NCBI RefSeq assembly: GCF_036227405.1
Contig: NZ_CP109473.1
Location: forward strand, 682,001 to 746,000
Origin: Streptomyces sp. NBC_01460
GTDB lineage: Bacteria > Actinomycetota > Actinomycetes > Streptomycetales > Streptomycetaceae
Length of the DNA: 64,000 bases
Direction of reading: 5' to 3'
Position numbers and translations under genes: made by a program. Shown here one piece after another: positions 46,935 to 55,506 of this stretch (the first letter of the stretch is position 1; each line of letters begins with the position of its first letter). The notes under the pieces are model-generated. The model had not been told where the DNA came from. It saw nothing but the letters and a program-made list of their open reading frames with translations, and ran no database searches.

Positions 46935-48548
46935 ATGTCCGAAGCCTCCGCACCCCTGCTCGCACACGACGTCGTCCGTTCCTTCGGCAGCGGACGGGTC
47001 GTCGACGGCTTCTCCCTCACCGCGTCACCCGGCCACCGCATCGGCCTGATCGGGGAGAACGGCGTCGGCAAGTCGACGCTGCTCCGCCTGCTCGCCGGGG
47101 TGGACGAACCCGACGCGGGAAGCGTCACGCGCCCCGCCGATCTGGGGTTCCTGCACCAGGAGATGCCGTTCGACTCCGCGGCGACGATCGCCGACGTGCT
47201 GGACGAGTCCTTGAACGAGGTCCGCGACACGCTCGCCGAGCTCGAACGCCTCTCGGGAGAGCTCGCCGGCACCCCGGAGGACTCCCCCGGTCACACCGCG
47301 CTGCTCGACGCCTACGGCCGACGGCTCGAGGCCGCCCAGGAACAGGAGGCGTGGGACGCCGACCGGCGCGCCGCGATCGTGCTCGAAGGCCTCGGCCTGG
47401 GCGGGGTCGGGCTCGATCGGCCGCTCGGCTCCCTGTCCGGCGGCCAGCGCGGCCGTCTGGCCCTGGCCTCCCTGCTGGTCCGCAGGCCGTCCGCACTCCT
47501 GCTGGACGAGCCGACCAACCACCTCGACGACAGCGCCGCCGCGTTCGTGGAGGAGCAGGTACGCGGCCTGCCCGGCGTCGTCGTCGTGGCCAGCCATGAC
47601 CGGGCCTTCCTCGACGCCGTGTGCACGGATCTGATCGATCTCGACCCCGCCGTGGACGGCCCGGTGCGCTACGGGGGCAACTACACCGCCTACCAGGCCG
47701 AGAAGCGCGCCGAACGGGAGCGCTGGGAGCGGCGGTACGCCGAGGAGCAGGAGGAACTGGAGGCCCTGCGGCGGTCGATCGGCACGACGACACACCGTGT
47801 CGCCCCGGACCGCGGGCCGCGCGACAACGAGAAGATGGGCTACGGACTGCGGGCCGGGCGGGTGCAGAGCCAGATCTCACGGCGGGTCCGCAACGCCGCC
47901 CGCAGGCTGGGGGACCTGGAGCGGAACCGGACCGCTGAGCCGCCGCAGCCGCTGCGTTTCCGCCGCGCCGCACTCGGCGGGGCGTCGGCGGAGGGCACCC
48001 TCGTCTCGCTGCGCGACGTGCGGGTGCACGGCCGGCTCGCCGTCGACCGGCTCGATGTGTCGGCGACCGACCGCCTGCTCGTGACGGGTGGGAACGGCAC
48101 GGGGAAGTCGACGCTGCTGGCCGTGCTCGCCGGCCGTCTCGCGGCGGACGGCGACGTACGGCGCAGGAGCGGGGTCTCGGTCGGACTGCTGACGCAGGAC
48201 ACCGTGTTCGACCGGCCGGACCGTACCGTCCGGGACACCTACGCGCAGACGCTCGGAGCCGAGCGCGCGGAAGCCGTGCCGCTGGGTTCGCTGGGGCTGA
48301 TGAGCGAGGCGGACCTGGGCAAGCAGGTCGGGCGCCTGTCCGTCGGTCAGCGCCGTCGGCTCGCACTGGCACTCCTGGTGGCGCACCCGCCCGAGCTGCT
48401 GCTGCTCGACGAGCCGACGAACCATCTGTCCCCTCGGCTCTGCGACGAGTTGGAGGCCGCCATGGGGGCGGGTCCGGGGGCGATCGTGCTGGCCGGTCAC
48501 GACCGCTGGCTGCGGAGGCGCTGGCAGGGGCGTGAACTGCGTCTGTGA
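46935..48548 (+). CDS. ABC-F family ATPase, probable ribosome-protection/antibiotic resistance type
   Basis: A soluble protein of 537 residues with two ATPase cassettes and no membrane domain. First Walker A GENGVGKST (about 40-48), signature LSGGQRGRL, Walker B LLLDEPTNHLDD; between the cassettes is a charged helical linker (EKRAERERWERRYAEEQEELEALRRS-like) that in ARE ABC-F proteins reaches the ribosome; second Walker A GGNGTGKST, LSVGQRRRL and LLLDEPTNHLSP. Signature spacing resembles Streptomyces resistance proteins of the TlrC/OleB group. The uORF and hairpin in its leader support antibiotic-induced expression. Housekeeping ABC-F factors remain an alternative. Confidence 0.87.
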   Translation: MSEASAPLLAHDVVRSFGSGRVVDGFSLTASPGHRIGLIGENGVGKSTLLRLLAGVDEPDAGSVTRPADLGFLHQEMPFDSAATIADVLDESLNEVRDTLAELERLSGELAGTPEDSPGHTALLDAYGRRLEAAQEQEAWDADRRAAIVLEGLGLGGVGLDRPLGSLSGGQRGRLALASLLVRRPSALLLDEPTNHLDDSAAAFVEEQVRGLPGVVVVASHDRAFLDAVCTDLIDLDPAVDGPVRYGGNYTAYQAEKRAERERWERRYAEEQEELEALRRSIGTTTHRVAPDRGPRDNEKMGYGLRAGRVQSQISRRVRNAARRLGDLERNRTAEPPQPLRFRRAALGGASAEGTLVSLRDVRVHGRLAVDRLDVSATDRLLVTGGNGTGKSTLLAVLAGRLAADGDVRRRSGVSVGLLTQDTVFDRPDRTVRDTYAQTLGAERAEAVPLGSLGLMSEADLGKQVGRLSVGQRRRLALALLVAHPPELLLLDEPTNHLSPRLCDELEAAMGAGPGAIVLAGHDRWLRRRWQGRELRL

Positions 48549-48602
48549 CCACCGCCGGCGAGGGCGCCACGCTGAACGCATCATGGACAGTCCGTCCGCA
48601 TC

Positions 48603-49664
48603 ATGAGACTCGTTTGCGGCGGCCCCCGCCTGCGGCGTCTCATCGCGCCTGTGCAAACCGAACAGATAACCCCTGATCAGCCGCGGTCCGACGACAGGGC
48701 CGCGAGGCGCGCCGTCACGGTGTTCCCCGTCCTCGTGCTTGTGGCGGGCGTGGCCGGTCTCGTCACCCCCGGCACGTTCGACGGCTGGACGGAGTCGGTC
48801 CCGTACCTGCTGGGAATCGTCATGTTCTGCATGGGCCTGACGATGACTCCGCTCGACTTCCGGGGGGTGGCGAAGCGCCCGTGGGCCGTGGCCATCGGTC
48901 TGGTCGCCCACTACGTGATCATGCCGGGGCTCGGCTGGGCGATCGCCCATCTGCTCGGCCTGCCGCCGCAGCTGGCCGCCGGGCTCATCCTGGTCGGCTG
49001 CGCGCCCAGCGGCACGGCGTCGAACGTGGTGACGTTCCTCGCCCGCGGTGACGTGGCGCTGTCGGTCTCCGTCGCGACCGTCTCCACCTTGGTCGCCCCT
49101 CTGGTGACGCCGCCGCTCACGCTGCTCCTCGCCGGGGCGTACCTGCCGGTGGACGCGGGTTCGATGATCACGGACATCCTGAAGACCGTCCTGCTGCCGG
49201 TCCTCGGCGGCCTCGTGGTGCGGCTGGTCGCGGGCAGGTTCGTCGACCGCGTGCTGGGGTTCATGCCCTGGCTGTCGTCGCTGGCCATCGCCGCGATCGT
49301 CTGCGCCGTCGTGGCGGGCAGCGCCGGTGCCATCAAGTCGGCCGCGGTGACCGTGCTGATCGCCGTCGTGCTGCACAACGGCCTCGGGCTCGCCCTCGGC
49401 TACGGCGCGGGCAAGATCTCGGGGCTCGGCAGGCCCGCGAGCCGCGCCATGGCCTTCGAGGTCGGCATGCAGAACTCGGGGCTCGCCGCCTCACTCGCGA
49501 CGGCCCACTTCAGTCCGCTGGCCGCCCTGCCGGCCGCGGTGTTCTCCGTGTGGCACAACATCTCGGGCGCCCTGGTCGCCGCATGGATGTCGCACCGGTC
49601 CCGGCGCGACGAGCTCGCGGTGGCGGGCCCGGCGCGGGAGACGGCGACCGCCGGGGAGGCCTGA
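48603..49664 (+). CDS. Bile acid:sodium symporter (BASS) family transporter
   Basis: A membrane transporter of 353 residues with about nine to ten helices. The signature CAPSGTASNVVTFLARGDVALSVS with Asn in the crossover region and GMQNSGLAASLA are BASS motifs. The first 40 residues are soluble and the start is uncertain: neither ATG 48603 nor GTG 48651 has a clear ribosome site. No regulator or catabolic partner is adjacent. Bacterial BASS proteins move bile-acid-like or organic anions; the substrate is unknown. Confidence 0.83.
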   Translation: MRLVCGGPRLRRLIAPVQTEQITPDQPRSDDRAARRAVTVFPVLVLVAGVAGLVTPGTFDGWTESVPYLLGIVMFCMGLTMTPLDFRGVAKRPWAVAIGLVAHYVIMPGLGWAIAHLLGLPPQLAAGLILVGCAPSGTASNVVTFLARGDVALSVSVATVSTLVAPLVTPPLTLLLAGAYLPVDAGSMITDILKTVLLPVLGGLVVRLVAGRFVDRVLGFMPWLSSLAIAAIVCAVVAGSAGAIKSAAVTVLIAVVLHNGLGLALGYGAGKISGLGRPASRAMAFEVGMQNSGLAASLATAHFSPLAALPAAVFSVWHNISGALVAAWMSHRSRRDELAVAGPARETATAGEA

Positions 49665-49701
49665 CCGGCCCCGCTGTCCCGGTCCTCCGCGGGCCCGGGC
49701 C

Positions 49702-49747
49702 GGACGGCGCGTGACGCCCTGTCAGGACGGCGGGTGACGCCCGGTCA
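49702..49747. repeat. 23-base tandem direct repeat across a stop codon
   Basis: 49702-49724 and 49725-49747 are head-to-tail copies with 2 mismatches. The second copy ends exactly with the stop codon of the WYL regulator gene; no other copy was noticed in the window. Confidence 0.8.
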
Positions 49748-50731
49748 CCGCTCGGCGGCGTCGGCGAAGCGACGGGCCAGGTGCGCGAAGGCGTCCCTCA
49801 GCTCGGGCGGCCCGACGACCTGGACGCCGGCGTCGAACCTGCCGATGGTGGCGGCCAGTCCGGGCCAGGACCATGCACCCAGGACGAGCCGGCAGCGGTC
49901 GGGGCCGAGGGCTTCGACGAACCCGTCGCCGGCGTGTCCGGACACGGCGGCGGCCGGCAGATCGAGGATCACCTCGCCGAGACAGGGCCAGTCGCCGTCG
50001 CCGTCGGAGCCCCGGAACCTGCCGGCCACGAAGGCCGCGACGTTCCCGCCGGGCACGTCACGCGGGGTGAAGCGTGGCCCCGTCGGGGTGCGCGGGGTGA
50101 TCCGGTCCGCGCGGAAGGTGCGCCAGTCCTCCCGCTCCAGGTCCCAGGCGACGAGATACCAGCGCCCTCCCCAGGTGACGAGGTGGTGCGGCTGGACCCG
50201 GCGCGGCGATCTCTCGGCCGGCGCGTCGCCGGAGTCCGGGGACGCCGGAGGGTAGTCGAAGCGCAGCACCTCGCGGGCGTGTACGGCCGTGCCGAGCGCC
50301 ACGAGGACGCGGGGGTCGGCCTGGGGATCCGGCTGCGCACCCGCCCGTCCGACCGCGGTGACGTGGAGGGAGTCCACGCGATGGCGCAGCCGTGCGGGCA
50401 TGACCTGCCGGACGGTGCTCAGGGCGCGTTCCGCCGCTTCCTCGATACCGGCACCGGTGGCGGCGGCGGTCCGGAGCGCGACGGCCAGGGCGACGGCCTG
50501 GTCGTCGTCGAACAGCAGCGGCGGCAGTTCCGTGCCGGCGTCGAGCCGGTATCCCCCGTCCGGCCCTTTGGTGGCCACCACGGGGTAGCCGAGCTCGCGC
50601 AGGCGGTCGACGTCACGGCGCACGGTACGGGCACTGACCTCCAGCCGCTCCGCCAGCAGTCGTCCGGGCCAGTCCCTGCGCGCCTGGAGGAGGGAGAGCA
50701 GCGAGAGCAGTCGCGCCGAGGTCGTCGCCAT
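49745..50731 (-). CDS. HTH/WYL-domain (YafY-type) transcriptional regulator
   Basis: A 328-residue regulator. An N-terminal DeoR-like HTH (about 5-58, LLAERLEVSARTVRRDVDRLRELG) leads to a WYL domain (about 140-225, with HLVTWGGRWYLVAWDLEREDWRTFRADRI) and a WCX C-terminal extension. ATG 50731 is the only good start, with a weak GGGCGAT site. It is divergent from a DinB family gene with 99 bases between, a combination often seen in actinobacteria, and so probably regulates it. Its last 23 bases are duplicated downstream. Confidence 0.88.
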   Translation of the reverse strand: MATTSARLLSLLSLLQARRDWPGRLLAERLEVSARTVRRDVDRLRELGYPVVATKGPDGGYRLDAGTELPPLLFDDDQAVALAVALRTAAATGAGIEEAAERALSTVRQVMPARLRHRVDSLHVTAVGRAGAQPDPQADPRVLVALGTAVHAREVLRFDYPPASPDSGDAPAERSPRRVQPHHLVTWGGRWYLVAWDLEREDWRTFRADRITPRTPTGPRFTPRDVPGGNVAAFVAGRFRGSDGDGDWPCLGEVILDLPAAAVSGHAGDGFVEALGPDRCRLVLGAWSWPGLAATIGRFDAGVQVVGPPELRDAFAHLARRFADAAER

Positions 50732-50830
50732 GGCGATCAGTATCGCCCGGAGAGGCGGACAGATCCTGACCTCTTCCCCTGCGACGGTGGTCCCGCACGA
50801 CACCGGGAACGACCAGAAGGACTGATCACG

Positions 50831-51400
50831 ATGAGCACCCCCGCCACGCCCCTCGACAGCGAGCGGGCCGACCTGCTCGCCGCGCTCGCGACCGCCCGGG
50901 CCGCGCTGACGAAGGCGGTGAGCGGGCTCGGCGACGAGCAGGCCGCCGCGTCCCCGACGGTCAGCTCGCTCTGCCCCGGCGGCCTCGTCAAGCATGTGGC
51001 GTCCACCGAGGCCGGGTGGATGCGCTTCGTGGTCGAGGGCCCGTCGGGGATGCGTCACGACCTGCCCGACGGTGTCACCTGGGCCGATCTCGCGGCCGGT
51101 ACGGCGCACCGGATCCCGCAGTGGATGACCGACCACGGGAACGAGTTCCGGATGCTGCCCGGCGAGACCCTGGACGCGGTCCTCCGGCACTACGAGGAGG
51201 TCGCCGCCCGGACCGAGGAGGTCGTCGCCGGTGTCCCCGACCTGTCCGCGGTCCACCCGCTGCCGGACGCACCCTGGAACGAACCGGGAGCCGTGCGCAG
51301 CGTGCGCCGGGTGCTGGCGCACCTCATCGCCGAGACCGCGCAGCACGCCGGTCACGCGGACATCCTGAGGGAGACGCTCGACGGGCAGAAGGCGACCTGA
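50831..51400 (+). CDS. DinB family / DUF664 metal-binding protein
   Basis: A 189-residue helical-bundle protein. The likely metal-binding His residues are in LVKHVASTEAGW and in HLIAETAQHAGHADILRE, the three-His arrangement of DinB proteins. AAGGA precedes the ATG at 50831. Members include mycothiol- or bacillithiol-dependent transferases; in a mycothiol-making actinobacterium, an S-transferase acting with mycothiol is a reasonable suggestion. Divergent from its probable WYL regulator. Confidence 0.85.
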   Translation: MSTPATPLDSERADLLAALATARAALTKAVSGLGDEQAAASPTVSSLCPGGLVKHVASTEAGWMRFVVEGPSGMRHDLPDGVTWADLAAGTAHRIPQWMTDHGNEFRMLPGETLDAVLRHYEEVAARTEEVVAGVPDLSAVHPLPDAPWNEPGAVRSVRRVLAHLIAETAQHAGHADILRETLDGQKAT

Positions 51401-51454
51401 TCCCTTGTCACCCTCCCGCTCGCACACGGACGGACCCGAGAAGAGAGGCACACG

Positions 51455-51508
51455 GTGAAGAAGCGAGGCCCGGGGCGGACAGCCCCCGGTGTCCGGGCCC
51501 GGCGGTGA
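51455..51508 (+). CDS. Possible 17-codon leader ORF before the AlkZ-like gene
   Basis: GTG with GAGAGG 6 bases upstream encodes a basic peptide (VKKRGPGRTAPGVRARR) that ends 4 bases before the next start codon. The downstream gene itself has a weak ribosome site, so this may serve translational reinitiation. Evidence is limited to position and the ribosome site. Confidence 0.35.
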   Translation: MKKRGPGRTAPGVRARR

Positions 51509-51512
51509 CGTG

Positions 51513-52613
51513 ATGACCGTACTGGACACCCGGGCGCTCAACCGCGCGACGCTGGCGAGGCAGTTGCTGCTCGACCGGGCCGCGCTCCCGGTGCCGGTCG
51601 CCGTCGGGCACCTCTGCGGGCTCCAGGCGCAGGAACCGCAGGAGCCGTACGTCGGACTCTGGGCACGCCTGCGGGAGTTCGAACCGGCGGCCCTGTCGGG
51701 GCTGCTGACCGGGCGCGACGTGGTGCGGATGCACCTCATGCGGCGTACGGTCCATCTCGTCACCGCCGACGACGCCGTGGCATGGCGTGGCCGTCACGAC
51801 GCCATGCTGCGTCAACGGGTGCTCGGCGTCTACCGGAACGAGTTCGACGGTACGGACCTCGACGAACTCGCGCTGGCGGGAAGGGCGTTGCTGGCCGACG
51901 GAGAGGCCCGTACCCCCGCCGAGGTCGTCGACGCGCTCACCGGGCGTCACGCGGCGCCGGGGCGCCGGGCGCTGGGCGAGATGGTGCTCGCCGCCCTCGT
52001 ACCGGTGGTGCAGGCGCCGCCCCGGGGGCTGTGGCGCACCAAGGGAGGGGTCCGGAACGTCCTGCTCTCCTCCTGGCTGGGACGGGACGTCGACCCGGCA
52101 CCCGCCGACGCGTCGGACCCGGTGGGGCAGACGCTGGTGCGTCGCTACCTGGCCGCCTTCGGCCCCGCGGCGTCGGCCGATCTGCGCGCGTGGTGCGGCC
52201 TGGCCGGCCTCCCCGCTGCGGTGTCGGCGCTGCGGGAGGAGCTGGTGTCCTTCCGGGACGGACGCGGTCGCGAACTGCTCGACCTCCCCGACGCGCCGCG
52301 CCCGGACCCCGGCACTCCCGCACCGGTGCGGTTCCTGCCGGCGTTCGACAACGCGATCCTCGGCTATCACGACCGCGGCCGGATCATCGACGACGCCCAC
52401 CGGGGGCTGTCGGTCGCCGGTGAGCGTGTGGTGCTGGTCGACGGGCGGGTCTCCGCGACGTGGAGCGCCGACGACGGCACGGTGGTGGTGACCCCGCTGC
52501 ACGGGCTGTCCCGGGCCGACCGCGAGGCCGTCGCGGAGGAAGGGGCCGGGCTGGCGGCGTTCCTCTCCGACGGCGGGAGCAGTCGCGTACGGATCGCCGG
52601 GCCCCCGCGCTGA
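51513..52613 (+). CDS. Winged-helix protein of the AlkZ/YcaQ (HTH_42) superfamily
   Basis: A 366-residue protein with tandem winged-helix units. GLQAQEPQEPYVGLW near residue 40 carries a QxQ-type sequence at the place of the catalytic motif of AlkZ/YcaQ DNA glycosylases, which unhook interstrand crosslinks; LMRRTVHLVTADDA and RTKGGVRNVLLSSWLG are other family segments, and a central FLPAFDNAILGYHDR motif is conserved. ATG 51513 is chosen as the family-like start MTVLDTRALNRATLARQLLL-type. Whether it is an active glycosylase or a DNA-binding protein of the HTH_42 group is open. Confidence 0.75.
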   Translation: MTVLDTRALNRATLARQLLLDRAALPVPVAVGHLCGLQAQEPQEPYVGLWARLREFEPAALSGLLTGRDVVRMHLMRRTVHLVTADDAVAWRGRHDAMLRQRVLGVYRNEFDGTDLDELALAGRALLADGEARTPAEVVDALTGRHAAPGRRALGEMVLAALVPVVQAPPRGLWRTKGGVRNVLLSSWLGRDVDPAPADASDPVGQTLVRRYLAAFGPAASADLRAWCGLAGLPAAVSALREELVSFRDGRGRELLDLPDAPRPDPGTPAPVRFLPAFDNAILGYHDRGRIIDDAHRGLSVAGERVVLVDGRVSATWSADDGTVVVTPLHGLSRADREAVAEEGAGLAAFLSDGGSSRVRIAGPPR

Positions 52614-52615
52614 GG

Positions 52616-52658
52616 CCGGTCCGGACGCGGCCGGGCGTGCCGGTCGCGTCCGGACCGG
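52616..52658. terminator. Hairpin between the AlkZ-like gene and mbtH
   Basis: CCGGTCCGGACGCG paired perfectly with CGCGTCCGGACCGG over 14 bases with a 15-base loop, between converging genes. Confidence 0.8.
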
Positions 52659-52702
52659 GTCCGGGACGGTGACGCGCGAGCACGCGGAGGCGCCCGGTGG
52701 CG

Positions 52703-52921
52703 TCAGGCCGGGTCGGCCGCCATGCTCTCCACCAGGCTCCTGGGCCGCAGATCGGTCCAGTTCCGCTCCACGTGGTCGAGGCACGCCTGGCGGGTGTCCT
52801 CCTGGTGGGCCACCGTCCAGCCGCCCGGCACCTCGGCGAACGCGGGCCAGAGCGAGTGCTGCCCCTCGTCGTTGACGAGCACCAGGTAGGTGCCGTTCTC
52901 GTCCTCGAAAGGATTGGTCAC
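52703..52921 (-). CDS. MbtH family protein
   Basis: A 72-residue chaperone-like protein that binds and activates adenylation domains of nonribosomal peptide synthetases. The family core is clear: [24 protein letters not shown], in parts, then [11 protein letters not shown] and [15 protein letters not shown] 52921 follows GAGGAG. An iron-box-like site overlaps its promoter, which suggests a siderophore partner, but no peptide synthetase lies in this window, so this is an orphan copy that may serve a distant cluster. Confidence 0.93.
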   Translation of the reverse strand: MTNPFEDENGTYLVLVNDEGQHSLWPAFAEVPGGWTVAHQEDTRQACLDHVERNWTDLRPRSLVESMAADPA

Positions 52922-52936
52922 CGATACTCCTCGAAC

Positions 52937-52955
52937 TTAGGTAAGGCTCTCTTTG
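52937..52955. promoter_or_regulatory. Iron-box-like operator (DmdR/IdeR type) upstream of mbtH
   Basis: TTAGGTAAGGCTCTCTTTG matches the DmdR1/IdeR consensus TTAGGTTAGGCTCACCTAA at 14 of 19 positions by my count and lies 15 bases upstream of the mbtH start, where binding would block transcription. Confidence 0.6.
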
Positions 52956-53275
52956 CTTGGCTGTGGGCGACTCTACCCGGATGTCTCTCCGGGCGCACCG
53001 GCCCGCAGCGCGGCGAACTGTCCACGGCCGAAGGCGGATCGGGACGGCAGGGCCGGCGGACCACCGCTCCCGAGGACACGCCGGCCGGCGGCCCCGCTCG
53101 CGGTGCGGCATCCCTCCCACTGACTACGGCAGACCCCTCGCATGGCACTCAGGTACGACCCATGACCGACGCGCAGGGGGATTCGGGGAACCTCTGCGCG
53201 CTCATACCGTCTTGATCAAGGACGGCGGCCGACCACCGCCGGGATGTTTCCGAAGACAGGCGAGACAGTGAGCGG
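52956..53275. other. 320-base region between mbtH and the TPR gene
   Basis: No confident gene. It contains promoters for both divergent genes. A 17-codon ORF from ATG 53162 (begins MTDAQGD, ends CALIPS) with AGGTACG upstream is followed by a small GGCGG/CCGCC hairpin (53223-53239); a leader role is possible but unsupported. Confidence 0.45.
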
Positions 53276-54373
53276 GTGGCACGGGTGACTCAGCAGCATC
53301 GGCCGAAGGAGAAGGCGTTCGCACCGGAGTACCAGGGGGCGCTCGGCTCGTTGTCGGTGAATTCCTCCCTCACCGAGGTACTGGCGAAGGGCGTCGAGGA
53401 ACTGCGCGCCGCCGAACGCGCAGGTGAGCACCGGGAGATGGCGCGCTGCGGGCTCGCGGTGGCCGAGGCGTACCGGCGCCTGGGGCGGGTGACGGAGGCC
53501 GACGCCGCATGGAAGGCGAGCTACCGGGCGGCCCGCGCGGCGGAGGACGTCGGGGCGATGGCCTGGGCGCTCTGGAGCGGTGGCACGCTCGCCCGCCAGC
53601 GCGGCTCGCTGGCACTGGCCTACCGGCTGCTCGGGCTGGCGGCCGAGCTGGGCGAGCGAGGGGGCGACGTGGTGGTGCGCGGCTACTCGCTGGCCGGCCT
53701 CGCGGAGACCGGGCGCATCCAGGGCGACTACCAGGCCGTCGGCGAACTGCACGAACAACTGCTGGCCGAGGCCCGCAGGCGGGGCGAGGCCCGGCACACG
53801 GTCTGGGCACTGGAAGGCATAGCCCAGATGCACCGGAACACCGGCTCGTACGACAGGGCGCTGGCCCTCTTCGAGGAGGCGGCCGAGACCGCGGGCCGGG
53901 CCGACGACCGGCGGGGGCGGGCGTGGGCACTGCGTGGTATCGCCGACGTCGTGTCCGTACGGGACGGTGACGTGGAGCGCGCGCTCGCCCTGCTCACCGA
54001 GGCAGAATCCGCGTGTCGCGAGATGACGTTGTCCAGCGCCCTGGCCTACAACCACAAGATGCGGGGCAACGTGCACTACCGCGCGGGGCAGTACCCGCAG
54101 GCACGGGACTTCTACACGCAGGCACTCGCGGAGTTCCGGGAGATGAACGAACCACGGGGGACCGCGCTCTCCCGGCTGGGGCTCGCGAAGTCGCTGGCCC
54201 GGCTCGGCCGGAACCCGGCGGAGACGGCCGTGGAGCTGGCCGAACTCCGCGGGACCCTGGACCGGATCGGCCTGCGGCACGCGCGGGACATGGTGGACAA
54301 GGCGACGGCGGAGCTGGGGGTCGGCCCGCTGCCCGGCGTCGGGCAGCGCGTCGAGGAGGCGGTGACGCGATGA
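53276..54373 (+). CDS. Tetratricopeptide repeat protein
   Basis: A 365-residue helical repeat protein. About seven TPR-like helix pairs run from residue 35 to 330; clear units include AWALWSGGTLARQRGSLALAYRLLG, YDRALALFEEAAETA and QYPQARDFYTQALAEF. No enzymatic domain or membrane helix. The GTG at 53276 has a weak ribosome site. Its stop overlaps the polyprenyl synthase start (ATGA), so the two proteins are coupled and probably interact; TPR proteins are scaffolds. No clear family name. Confidence 0.8.
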   Translation: MARVTQQHRPKEKAFAPEYQGALGSLSVNSSLTEVLAKGVEELRAAERAGEHREMARCGLAVAEAYRRLGRVTEADAAWKASYRAARAAEDVGAMAWALWSGGTLARQRGSLALAYRLLGLAAELGERGGDVVVRGYSLAGLAETGRIQGDYQAVGELHEQLLAEARRRGEARHTVWALEGIAQMHRNTGSYDRALALFEEAAETAGRADDRRGRAWALRGIADVVSVRDGDVERALALLTEAESACREMTLSSALAYNHKMRGNVHYRAGQYPQARDFYTQALAEFREMNEPRGTALSRLGLAKSLARLGRNPAETAVELAELRGTLDRIGLRHARDMVDKATAELGVGPLPGVGQRVEEAVTR

Positions 54374-55488
54374 ACTCCCCCGCGACCGCACCGGCGGAAC
54401 CCGGATACGGCACGGGGTCCGTACGCCACGACTCCCCCACCGGGACGGCGGAACCCCAGGTCACCGCGGACCGCGTACTCGCGCGCTGCCGCGACCTGGT
54501 GCGCCCCTCGCTGTCCGCGGCGATATCCCGGCTCCATCCGTGGCACGGCGAGATGGCCGCGTACTCACTCGGCTGGTGCGGCGTGGGAGGGACGCCCGCC
54601 GACGGGTCGTACGAGGGCAAGGGTGTGCGCCAGGCCCTGGCCGTGCTGTGCGCCGAGGCGGTGGGGGCACCCGGGGAGAGAGCCGTGGCGGGGGCGGTGG
54701 CCGTGGAGCTGATCCACACCTTCTCGCTGATGCACGACGACATCATGGACGGGGACGGGACCCGGCGGCAGCGGGAGACCGTGTGGAAGGCGTACGGCAC
54801 CGGGCCCGCCGTACTCGCGGGCGACGCGCTCTTCGCGCTCGCGGTGCAGACCCTCGTCGAGACACCGGGGCCGCACACCGCGGCAGCGGTCGGCCGGCTG
54901 TCCGGGACGCTGAACGGCCTCGTACGCGGTCAGGCGGAGGACCTGCTCTTCTCCGCCCGCCCCTGGACGGGTCCGGACGCCGTGCGGACCGACGAGTACC
55001 GCGCCATGGCGGAACTCAAGACCGGCACCCTGCTGGGCTGCGCCGCCGCGCTGGGCGGGCTGCTGGGCGGGGCGCCCGCCCGCACCGTCGCCGCTCTGGA
55101 CCTGGCGGGCCGTCACCTCGGGGTGGCCTTCCAGGCCGTCGACGACCTGCTCGGCATATGGGGCGACCCGGCGGTGACGGGCAAGCCCGTGTACAGCGAT
55201 CTGCGGCAGCGGAAGAAGACCTGTCCCGTGCTCGCCGCCCTCGCCGGGGACGGCCCCCGCTCCGAGGAACTCGCCGCGCTCCTGCGGTCCCCCCTCCCCC
55301 TCGACGACGCCCGCGCGGCCCGCGCGGCAGCGCTCGTCGAGTCCTGCGGCGGCCGCGCCGCCACCCTGGACGAGGCCCGCCACCACCTGAACGCCGCCCG
55401 CGCCTGCCTGCGGAGCGTGCCCCTCGGCCCGCGCGCGGCCCATGAGATCGAGGCGCTGCTCGGGTTCCTGCTCCACCGCCGGGTGTGA
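54370..55488 (+). CDS. Polyprenyl (geranylgeranyl-type) diphosphate synthase, resembling family 2 encapsulin cargo
   Basis: Condenses isopentenyl diphosphate onto allylic diphosphates. The 372-residue all-helical protein has the first Asp-rich motif HDDIMDGD at Asp123 and a second, shortened motif DDLLGIWGD at Asp258. RHLGVAFQAVDDLLGIWGD and SDLRQRKKTCPVL are conserved. An N-terminal stretch of about 30 residues, low in order, precedes ARCRDLVRPSLSAAISRLHPW. This N-region and the MAAYSLGWCGVGGTP block are, as I recall, those of polyprenyl transferases loaded into family 2 encapsulin shells in 2-methylisoborneol clusters; no shell or terpene synthase gene is in this window. Product chain length unknown. 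Confidence 0.85.
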   Translation: MNSPATAPAEPGYGTGSVRHDSPTGTAEPQVTADRVLARCRDLVRPSLSAAISRLHPWHGEMAAYSLGWCGVGGTPADGSYEGKGVRQALAVLCAEAVGAPGERAVAGAVAVELIHTFSLMHDDIMDGDGTRRQRETVWKAYGTGPAVLAGDALFALAVQTLVETPGPHTAAAVGRLSGTLNGLVRGQAEDLLFSARPWTGPDAVRTDEYRAMAELKTGTLLGCAAALGGLLGGAPARTVAALDLAGRHLGVAFQAVDDLLGIWGDPAVTGKPVYSDLRQRKKTCPVLAALAGDGPRSEELAALLRSPLPLDDARAARAAALVESCGGRAATLDEARHHLNAARACLRSVPLGPRAAHEIEALLGFLLHRRV

Positions 55489-55506
55489 GCGGTCCCGTCG
55501 CCCGGT

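Noticed and set aside
49745..51763. Extension of the WYL regulator frame to 672 codons
   Set aside because: The protein family starts at MATTSARLL (50731); the extra part crosses a divergent promoter and the DinB gene.
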